Below, one piece after another: positions 56,015 to 64,000 of a stretch of 64,000 nt of DNA. The translations under genes and the position numbers were made by a program. Each line of letters begins with the position of its first letter. Positions within the stretch are counted from its first letter, which is position 1. This DNA comes from Caenorhabditis remanei (lineage: Eukaryota; Nematoda; Chromadorea; Rhabditida; Rhabditidae). The stretch lies in NCBI RefSeq assembly GCF_010183535.1, contig NC_071332.1:21018001-21082000 (forward strand), written 5' to 3'. The notes beneath the pieces were generated by a model. The model was not told the origin of the DNA. It did no database searches and worked only from the letters and a program-made list of their open reading frames with translations.

Positions 56015-58493
56015 CTACTCGTCGTCAGAATCCTCTTCTTCATCGTCCTCCTCTTCCTCCTCCAACTCCATAACCTCCTCTCTCAAAATGATCGAACCCT
56101 CATTCTCAAAAATATCCATTGAAAGCATCAAATCTGGCTCAAAAATCTCAATATTGACTCCAGTCCCCGCGACATGGCCATAGAATACTTTACCATCATC
56201 GAAAATTCCCACATATCTCTCGGGCTCCCGTGGTTGATCGAACAAACGCTCTAGTAGATAGTCTTTTTCAAAATCTACATTGAAATTGATCTCAATGTCA
56301 TGGTCGCGAGAGTCGTTGCAGATGTATGTCTGGAAAATTAGATTAATTAGAGAATCAATTAATTAAAATCAACTCACATAAATCATCTCCTTCAACGCCG
56401 AGCAATTCATAGTCTCTATATTCACTACCTGGAATCCATACAAGTACCTTGGCGGAATCTGATAGTCGGAAACTTGAAACGTACAACTTTCCACATTCTC
56501 CCAATGCTTCGTACCCATGCTCAAAATCGGTTCGCCAATGATCATTAAGACGAGGGCCTATTCTTCTTCTCTTCATCCCAATCTTCATCTTTTTAACAGT
56601 GGATGCGTCTAACATTTCCAGAAGTAGCTCCGCCTTCTCCCCTGTCTCCGAAGCACACTCGTCTACAGTTATAAGAAACTCGTGGCAACTGATTTTCCCT
56701 TTGAGTCGCTTAGCAGCAACATACAGAAATTGATAGGGAATCCATTCCTTATTGTCTGCGAAGCTCATCCCCATCACGTCAAAATGCAGCATCTCCAATT
56801 GTAGACTTGGGTGATTCAGAATTCAGAGGAATTCCGACATGAAATCTTTGACTTTACTAAAATCCTTGCGGATCCATTCCCCATCAAAAACATCGAGCTC
56901 GATTTTCAGTTCGTGTTCGATTACTTTGATTTTGGTGATTCCAAGCGGCGATCTGTTTGCGATCTGGTGAAATGCACGATTGACAAGTCGGAGATTCGCT
57001 CTGGAAGAAACAATTTTATTTTTTACAAAAAATTCTGATAACTCACTTGCTCAACCCATCAGCATACCGGAAAAGAATCTCCTGAATTGGGTATGACTCC
57101 AGGGGGTTTGAGTCAGGTTCAGTGGTTGGTGGTGGGGATCTGAAAAATTGATTATAAATTTTTTTGATTATTATCGAATGATATCGATTATCGAATTACT
57201 AACGTATTCGAAGGGAGCTCTTCCTGGTTTCCTGACTGGATGATGGGGTTTGGCTGTAGAAGTGGTGCAATTGGTATCTGGGGGAATCTGAAAATAAGAA
57301 AATTAAAAATAAATGGGAATTTCGGGGTCTCTAATTTTTCTTTCCCTTTTATCTACCAGGCTGTCTTTAAACCCCAATAGCTCAAGATCTCGAAGAAATA
57401 TAAAAATCTTGTCAACTACAAAAATATAGTACAAATTTTGATCTACACAATTGTTATAAAAATTTTAAATTTTGAAGAGCATTGGAGGATATTGCGAGCT
57501 TTCAAACTTTGTTAGTTTTATATTATTTATTAAAAAATGTATCAAGTTCTAAGCCCCGTAGCTGTCTTAGTTGTTGTTTCCGTATTTTCAAAGTTATACC
57601 AAAATGTAGATCACGTAGTTGACAACTTTTTGATAGCGTTGTTTGTTTTAGAGACATGACGGTTTGAAGAGAAGCGAAAAAAGACAATTCTAACGGTTCT
57701 GAATTTCATCTGACAAACATCATTAACAAACAAAGTAGTCTAGCTTTTTCAGAATCGCCAAAACTTGAAAAAAGGCGTCAAAGGTGCGCCAGATTCGTAA
57801 AAAATTGAGAAAACATGGATTGTGTGCCACTGTTTTCAAAATTTCTGCAGGTTCAAGTTTTTTCCAGTATTTTATTAAAAACCTACAGTGCATTATAGAA
57901 TTCGTCTCGTCCTAGAACATTCTGAATGAGAGATGATAATGAAGGTGGTTCCACATAAGGAATCGGTTCCACGATCGGCGGGATTGGAATTTGTTGGCAC
58001 TCGTTTCTGGAACTTTCAAGTTTAGGAAAAGTCATGTTTTCCAATTAATATCAAGATCAAAACTTAATTTTCTTGGAGGTAAGGTGGGTTTTTTGAAAAA
58101 GACGAGAGAGCGTGCGCTAGTTAGAGGTCACCGCTCTCTTCGGCTATTTCAATCTTTCTACTTAACCTAACTAAAGTTCAAACCAGATCCAAATTTCAGC
58201 AATTTCCAAAATTTCAGTAAAAACCCACTGTATATTAGAAAACAATACGTTGAGATGTGGAGGTGGTTCCCAATAAGGAAGTGAAGTTGGTATCGCAATT
58301 TGTTGGGGCTCCATCCTGAAAAAATATGAATTCTTTTTCTAAAAAATTTCTATTTCACCCACTGTATATCGTCTCTCATGATACGCCGCATGACAGATTC
58401 CATTGAGTTAGGCCGTGGCATCCGAATAGGAATTGTCTGCACAACCGGCCGTGTTGGAATAGGTCTCACAATCTCGTGAGGTTCCATTGCCAT
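56015..58493 (-). pseudogene. FTH-domain gene with proline-rich repeated exons, decayed
   Basis: Seven minus-strand exons: 58493-58363, 58315-58229, 58006-57887, 57287-57204, 57139-57047, 57000-56378, 56329-56015. The first five are in phase and encode proline-rich repeats (PQQIAIPTSLPYWEPPP, QQIPIPPIVEPIPYVEPP, FPQIPIAPLLQPNP), then a partial F-box (PIQEILFRYADGLSK, ANLRLVNRAFHQIAN). In exon 6 an in-frame TGA lies at 56825-56823, where the paralogue at 53363-55728 reads on. A frameshift is needed near 56520 to reach the conserved HWENVESCTFQV. The last exon is acidic (ELEEEEEDDEEEDSDDE). It could be read-through or an assembly error, but two lesions make a pseudogene more likely. Confidence 0.75.
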
Positions 58494-58886
58494 AGGCCGC
58501 AAAACGGAAGGAATGGAGAAGAGTGGCGTCTTTTTCCTATATTTCTTGGCAACGTTCTCTTATCTATCTCTCGTTTTTCCCTTTTTTCTCTGATGTCTAT
58601 TATGTAGAGGACATCTGGGTCTCCGTGTGTTCTTATGGTCTCTCGTTTGGCCTCGTCGGTTCTCCTATCGGTTTTTGCAACGGTGTTCTTCTACTTTGTG
58701 AGGGAATAAAAAAAGCGATGCGTTTGCTTCATGATGGGGTTTTTTTTTAAATTTTGAGCTATTTTCATCGGAAAAATGTTGTCAAAAATTCATAGGAAGA
58801 TTGGTCTGTCTGTGTGTACAATCCAGAAAAAATAAGCAAGAATAATCTTGTTTATTCGGCGACGACAATAATCATTAGTCTTATAT

Positions 58887-59781
58887 TTATGATAGTTTAG
58901 TATCAGTGACCACAATATACTCTCCAGTACTGTCTGGCTCAAAGTACATCCGTTGCAGAATATTATCATACTTTCCGGCACCTTCATACATGTAGAGTCC
59001 ATGATCTGCGATCAACTTTTGTGGGAATTTGTCGTGACAATCGATCATACTAGGGGAACTGCAAAACATGTTTTAAAGGTTGTTCAAAATTACACTAGTC
59101 ACATACAATCGGTCGCCTTCTTTCGCCAATCCAGTAATTGTGACCGTCTTGATATGGATATGTTGGTCGTGATGGAATTTCTGCTTATTTAAATTCGCCG
59201 GGTTCAGATAGCCATTCTTGATCAATTGCATGGAACTTTCAGTGTAACGATAGTCAATCGGACCGGAAAGCATTTGCTTACGCGTCGTCACAGAGAACAT
59301 TATGTTTAGTCCGTCGTAATCTTCGGTCTAAAAGAATATTATCTTCAAATTAGTTATTAGAAACAGTTTCCATTACAGTTTTCCCATCGCAGTCGAAATC
59401 GTAATTTGTTGCGTTTGTCTGTTTTCCGTGGCACTCAATATTTCCGTGTATCTGCAATTCTCCGATATTCCAATCTTCATCTTTTATTTGAAAAATCCGG
59501 GCGTGTGTGATGACCAAAAAATCATTTCCACGTTTTGTGTACTTGCTACATTTGTCGTCCGGTCCACTCAATGTGATCTCCATCGTGATTGGTTTAGCAT
59601 CCAGGGATAGGAGGAAGAGAGCACAGAGTGCTAGAAGCTTGGTGGTGTTGTTGAGCTGAAAAATTATAATTAAGGTCATGGTGCACATACATGATCGAAG
59701 AGTAGAAGCGCTCTTTCAGCATCACAGACAGAGTTTAGCGGAATGCAGAATCCCGCTCAACCCTGATCGCAGACTAACCAT
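58887..59781 (-). CDS. Secreted protein of unknown function, 223 aa
   Basis: Exons 59781-59779 (the ATG alone), 59652-59377, 59327-59107, 59058-58887. Phases fit only with the GTATGT donor at 59106. Signal peptide LNNTTKLLALCALFLLSLDA. The mature chain has Cys pairs (DDKCSKY, IECHG, DFDCDG, MIDCHD) and an HDQHIHI stretch, and ends VVTDTKLS. I recognise no domain; it resembles secreted beta-rich nematode proteins only in general character. A first exon of just the start codon is odd. An upstream ATG could alternatively begin in the 5' exon region. Confidence 0.72.
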
Positions 59782-60011
59782 TTCAAGACTTCTCTCGATC
59801 CGCCACTGATTTTCGTTTCTTCTCGAAAGTTCGATGAATACGGGAATAACTGGATATGAGGAGGACGTGGCGATATTGACTTTCAGTCGAGGGCAAGGTC
59901 ACGAAATTTTTCGAAACAACGGTTGAAAGGTCACGCCGATTTCCAGAACCTCAGAATGTGTACCGGTTCTAAATTTACTATTACAAAATTTATACTATTT
60001 TCATCCATTTT

Positions 60012-60180
60012 TTTTGGAGTTATGAGACGTGACGTATATTATTGGAAAGCTGAGAAAACGCTGCTTTCAAATATATACTCCCTTTTTGAATTCGATGACT
60101 AGTGGTGTCAGAAAGGTAATGATTTGTCATTTTTGCCAAATTTTGACCTTTTTTTTCGAACACCAGGCCCCGGTTTTAAA
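60012..60180. mobile_element. Family M2 miniature element, partial copy d
   Basis: TTATGAGACGTGACGTATAT, GGAAAGCTGAGAAAACGCTG and ACCAGGCCC match the left half and middle of M2. The right arm is missing. Confidence 0.6.
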
Positions 60181-60246
60181 ACAAACGGTTGCTATGTGGG
60201 CGGACCTTCCAAACCAAATTTATTCTAACAAAATCCATCCATTTAT

Positions 60247-60771
60247 TCACATGACAATCTCCTTAAATTTGAAAATAATCGAATCAAAGACTGGAGAGAA
60301 GAAATAGGAAATGACGGGAACATAGATTGGAGCAAGGAAAATGAGATAGAAATTTGGCTTTTTCCAGAATGTTCCAGAAGTCTTCTGTGGAGTTGAGGCT
60401 GGAGGCGGAGCAGGTAGAGCAGAAGTTTCCTGTGGAGCGGGAGCAACATCAGATGGAGCCGTTGGTTGTTTATGAGGAGCAAGTGGAGCCATCGGTTGTT
60501 TTTGAGCAGCAGAAGTTTCCTGGGGAGTTGAGACGAGAGGTGGAGCCGATGTTTGCTTCGGATGAGCAAGTGGAGCTGATGGTTTGTGCTGCGGAGCAGA
60601 TGGAGCCGATTGTTGCTCCTGAGCTACAGATGAAGCGGTTGGCTGCTTCTGAGGAACAGATGGAGCCGATTGTTGCTTCTGAGGAGCAGATGGAGCCCTA
60701 GCTGGTCGCTGCTGACCCAATTGACCCCTTTTATTCATTGCTGCACGAAGAATAATCTCATGGACCGGCAT
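60247..60771 (-). CDS. Proline/glutamine-rich protein with C-terminal membrane segment, 174 aa
   Basis: Starts MPVHEIILRAAMNKRGQ just downstream of an acceptor (TTTTCAG), so a short 5' exon or leader splice is likely. Residues 25-125 are imperfect ~10-12 residue repeats of the type SAPSVPQKQ. Residues ~145-165 (YLIFLAPIYVPVISYFF) are hydrophobic, followed by a basic end (KFKEIVM), which suggests a tail-anchored protein. I recognise no family. The repeat frame on the opposite strand is also open, as expected from the repeat. Confidence 0.6.
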   Translation of the reverse strand: MPVHEIILRAAMNKRGQLGQQRPARAPSAPQKQQSAPSVPQKQPTASSVAQEQQSAPSAPQHKPSAPLAHPKQTSAPPLVSTPQETSAAQKQPMAPLAPHKQPTAPSDVAPAPQETSALPAPPPASTPQKTSGTFWKKPNFYLIFLAPIYVPVISYFFSPVFDSIIFKFKEIVM

Positions 60772-60886
60772 GTTGTTGAGCTGAAAATAAATTTTGTACT
60801 AGTTTTTTCCGCCGGAAATTGTTGCAAACCGGGCCGAAACGGGCCGAAACGGGCCGCCGCGTAACTCGCGTCAAAATGAATTTTAT

Positions 60887-61105
60887 GAGCTGAAAAATAT
60901 ACCAAAATGTAGATCTCGACGAGTTCTATCTCCGTGGCCCACCACGGGCCGGGAAAAAGTGCCAAAAAACGCGAAAATGGCCAAAAAAAAACATTCTAGC
61001 CCGGCCGCCCGCGGCACATTAACGAATAGCCACCCGGCCCGTAGTGGGTCATGGAGATAGCACTCGTCGAGATCTACATTTTGGTATATTTTTCAGCTCA
61101 TAATA
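60887..61105. mobile_element. Inverted-repeat miniature element, family M1 (copy b)
   Basis: GAGCTGAAAAATATACCAAA at the left and TTTGGTATATTTTTCAGCTC at the right are near-perfect inverted repeats. The middle (CACCACGGGCCGGG) is GC-rich and palindromic. Same family as 1-297. Confidence 0.78.
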
Positions 61106-61164
61106 TTGCGTTTTAGGCGAGTTACGCTCCGGCCCGTGTCGGCGAGAATGGTTCCATCAACCAC

Positions 61165-61498
61165 AGTACTATGCAGTAAGATGTATAAGTTTGCCATTTT
61201 CAGTTGAAAATTATTAACTTTGAAAGGGTTTTACGGTATTACAGATAGTCCCACAAGTTGATTTATGTATACATCATAGAGAACAAAGGTAGCGCTTTAT
61301 TTTTGTAGTTGACAACTTTTTTGTACGGATACTCCCTAGAGAGTTATGGTCTTGAATGTTCAAAAATCTCAAAAAGGACGGTTAGAGGTATAAATTACTG
61401 TAACTCTCTAGGGAGTGTCCGTACAAAAAAGTTGTCAACTACAAAAATGAAGTTCTACTTTTGCTCTGTATGGTTTATACGTTATTTCAATTAAAATG
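61165..61498. mobile_element. Tc1/mariner-like miniature element, family M3 (copy b)
   Basis: It contains GTTGACAACTTTTTTGTACG and its reverse complement near 61420-61442, with ACTCCCTAGAGAGTTA near the centre of each half, as in copy a (40756-41188). The outer ends are diverged. Confidence 0.65.
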
Positions 61499-61499
61499 T

Positions 61500-61777
61500 T
61501 TAGTCTCCTACCTTCCCTGGCCTCTTCTTCATATTCCCTCCATTCTTCTTGTCCTTCTCCTCAATCTCATACACAAAAATATCCCTGAACTCGGGGAATG
61601 CCTTCAATCTCGCAATCTTTCCCTTATCAGTCTCATGAATCAAGACACGGCCGTCACCAATTGCACTACCGGAGGTGTAGAGATCGGAGCTGAGAACCAC
61701 CATTGTTGGGGGCTCTCTGAAAATGGAGTTGGAGTGGGAGATGATGATTGAGGGGAAACTTACTTCGGAGCAGCCAT
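61500..61777 (-). CDS. Small conserved-looking protein, 76 aa
   Basis: Exons 61777-61764 and 61716-61500, in phase across a 47-base intron (GTAAG to TTTTCAG). Begins MAAPKEPPTMVVLSSDLYTS, continues LIHETDKGKIARLKAF and DIFVYEIEEKDKKNG, and ends GKVGD. No signal peptide or membrane segment. Composition and codon pattern look like a genuine cytoplasmic or nuclear protein, but I do not recognise it. Confidence 0.65.
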
Positions 61778-62009
61778 TGTTCTTTGTAGAACTGATTTGT
61801 TTTGTTTTTTTTGGGGAACTTTTGAGAAAATTTCCACGGAGAGTCACGTGGAGGTGAAGAGGGTAAAGGTTGAAGGGGAAAGGTCACGGAGGGGTTAATT
61901 ATTATTTTTCGAAAAATGTTCTTCACTTTTTTGATTCTGAAGACGTGAAGATTTTAAATTTGAATTTTGAATTTTAACACTTAGAGAAAAACTCCGCCCC
62001 TAAATATTA

Positions 62010-62095
62010 CGGCTCCGCGACAATTCGCAACTGCGACATTTCGCAAATACGACGTTTCGCAACCATAGAACTAGTTGCGAATTGTCGCGGAGCCA
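62010..62095. repeat. Near-perfect palindromic element
   Basis: GGCTCCGCGACAATTCGCAAC at the left pairs exactly with its reverse complement at the right. Between them CGACATTTCGCAAATACGACG keeps the same short motif. It could be a very small element or a cruciform-forming repeat. Confidence 0.75.
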
Positions 62096-62269
62096 ATTTT
62101 ACTATGACCCACGCATATTTCGCATTTTTAGAATATTGGAACTGGCGCACCTTTGACGTGTTTTTTTGCTGAAAAACAGGTTATGGAGACAGATTCCGAA
62201 TCATCATAACGCTCCGATTTCCAATTATAACAATAGGCTTTTTACAGTTTTTCAGAAAATGAACAATTG

Positions 62270-62943
62270 ACCATTTTTTGATAGCTCCGCCCACTTTTGA
62301 GATATGCGCCTTTAAGAGGGCTAGCCTCTCCCCTTCCTTGTGTTTAAAGGCGCATGTCTCAAAAATGGGCGGAGCTATAAAAAAGTGGTAAACTACAAAA
62401 TTGTAGTCCAAAACTTGATTAGTACATGTGCCAAGTCTTGGAATAGTGGGGTGACAGGAAAAGTCGTGACGGAATCTCAAAATTTGGTTTTTTTTTTTTT
62501 TGAAAAAAAAGATGTGTTTCCTTTTTTGTCAAGTCTGAAATTTTCAGAATTCTCACTAAAACTATTTCAATTTTATATACATTAGAACCGCCTAGACTTC
62601 CTCTTTCTAAAAATCTATGTTTCACATCTCTAGCTAAAGAGAGCGTAGAGAAACGAGTGCTTTTCTGCGTCTCCTTTTTCTCTAGCCAAGGCTCTCCCCC
62701 ACTACAATTCACCGGCGTTCAAAGCGTTATATCTCAAAAGTGGGCGGAGTTATTAAAAAGTGGTCAACTACAAAAATGTAGCCCGAAACTTGATTAGTAT
62801 ATGTGCTAAGTCTTGGAATAGTCGGGTGACAGGAAAAGTCGTGACGGGATCTCCAAGACCTCTTCCTCCTCACCCCCCACTGACAACTTGCCTTTCTTTA
62901 AAGGCGCATATCTCAAAAGTCGGCGGAGCTATCAAAAATCAAA
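62270..62943. repeat. Dispersed and inverted copies of a GGCGGAGCTAT repeat
   Basis: Arms at 62270-62314 and 62344-62389 are inverted copies built on GGCGCATATCTCAAAA and GTGGGCGGAGCTAT. Further direct copies are near 62728-62790 and 62901-62943, with shared flanks (AACTTGATTAGTA, CAAGTCTTGGAATAG). It is a small repeat family of unknown origin. Confidence 0.7.
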
Positions 62944-64000
62944 AATGTCTAAGTTCATAATAAATTGATAATTTGTACTTTTCCTCCATTTTCTTATCAG
63001 CACCCCCCTTTTCCCCAACTATATCAAGTATATGGCTTCCTTCTCAAAGGTCTCCGAAGTATTTCATAACTAAGGATGAGAATTTTGATATCTGCATTAT
63101 ATAATGATAATGGTCACATATAAATCATAAAACTTTTTCGTCTTTTTCTCTTTTTTCGAATTTTTGTGCTGATCCGTGTCGAGGGTATTTAACGGGTGAT
63201 GATGATAACGGGGTGTCTGAAAATCTCTCTTTTTTTGTCATCATTTTGTTACAACCTGCTTTTTTTTCATTTCTCCCTATCTCTTTTCCTCCATGCCGAG
63301 TGCACATGTTGTGTGTATGTCATTCTGGAACAGAGAATTGAAAAAAGATTTTGTTTCAAAAAATGTTGTTTCAGTACTTGACTATAATCTTTTGTGCCTC
63401 CATTATAGTAGAGTTCAGTGTCAATTTTTTTTGTTCCGTTGAACTTGAGTATTCTGGAGGAGTGTGAAGTGCGCTCTAATGACAAACTTGCATGTTTTTG
63501 TTGGAATTTTCGTTTTGGCGCCGAAAAAACAAAATGGTTAAGCAAATGCGCTCCACCGAACTAGCGCGAAACCTCGAAAAAGCCGCCAAATTTTTCTTCG
63601 AATATCAAAATTTTTTGTTTTTACCCGTTTTGCACAAAACCATCGTTCTTTTTCACCAAAAATTCAATTTCCGACGCCATTTTTATGAAATTTGTCGTCA
63701 ATTCTTATGTTTCTCGTTTTTGTCCGCAAACACCGTCACGTCAAAATGCACACTTTTGGGAAATCGTGCTGAAAATCGGATTTTTTGCAAGAAACTTGAT
63801 TTTTAGTGGTTTTTCGTCGATTTTTCGGTGTTTTTGAGTGAAAATTTCAGTTTTTTCGTGATTTTTCGAGTCGAGAATAGTGAAAATGCCCGATTTTTAC
63901 CAATTTTCACAGGTTTTTCGAATTTTTTTCAGAAATTTTTTTTCTCCAGCTGATAATTCTTATCACCAACTCCACCTGAATAACACCAAAATTATGATTT

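Larger units (their letters stand above)
61778..64000. other. Repeat-bearing region without supported genes
   Basis: Contains a near-perfect palindrome (62010-62095) and copies of a TGGGCGGAGCTAT repeat (62270-62943). The T-rich stretch from 63480 with a frame starting ATGGTTAAGCAAATG (63535) looks like the upstream exon or untranslated region of a gene beyond the window, but cannot be established. No RNA gene is visible. Confidence 0.45.

Noticed and set aside
60354..60701. Glu/Gln-rich plus-strand frame opposite the proline-rich gene
   Set aside because: It is the mirror frame of the SAPSVPQKQ repeats. The minus-strand frame has a plausible start, a membrane tail and an upstream acceptor.

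Overview
The window is nuclear DNA of a nematode, almost certainly a Caenorhabditis species. It is AT-rich, its genes have many introns (often only 42-50 bases, with GT donors and TTTTCAG acceptors), and it carries tandem families typical of that genus: F-box proteins with an FTH (DUF38) domain, F-box proteins of a second type, serpentine receptors, an SPK-domain protein and many small inverted-repeat elements. I think it comes from a rapidly turning-over chromosome arm. All gene models were built by hand from splice signals, and reading phases were checked exon by exon. Family names come from motif recognition, not from a search.

Layout. 1-16 kb: six F-box/FTH genes. Two are ordinary (731-2271 +, 2289-3824 -), one is a last exon only (358-618 +), and three tandem or divergent neighbours plus one opposite gene (5299-8305 +, 8360-10970 +, 11005-14205 -, 14337-16314 +) share an unusual order: FTH-like module, then F-box, then a second FTH module. 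16.3-25.3 kb: two copies of a seven-transmembrane (7TM) gene on the minus strand. The first is split by a 6.4-kb DNA transposon (16720-23094) that holds two divergent multi-exon genes, each ending inside the element's long inverted repeat. 25.4-27.3 kb: a short LTR element with identical LTRs. 27.6-30.1 kb: two small secreted-protein genes flanking an intact 7TM gene. 30.7-34 kb: two F-box genes whose proteins end in a transmembrane tail, then an FTH gene. 34-39.9 kb: repeat-rich and gene-poor. 39.9-43.3 kb: a gene fusing a catalytically dead pogo-type transposase core to an SPK domain. 43.4-47.4 kb: an inverted copy of the 31.7-34.1 kb block, followed by a third intact 7TM gene. 48.5-58.5 kb: an F-box/FTH gene, an FTH pseudogene cut by a hAT-like miniature element, an srt-like receptor, and two minus-strand FTH genes with proline-rich N termini (the 5'-most is decayed). 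58.9-61.8 kb: three small minus-strand genes. The last 2.2 kb hold only repeats.

The genes point to two themes. F-box/FTH proteins are thought to be variable substrate adaptors of SCF ubiquitin ligases, and here they duplicate, invert and decay. Mobile elements (TIR elements, an LTR element and at least five miniature families) sit inside their introns and exons. The most likely undescribed item is the two-gene TIR transposon at 16.7-23.1 kb.
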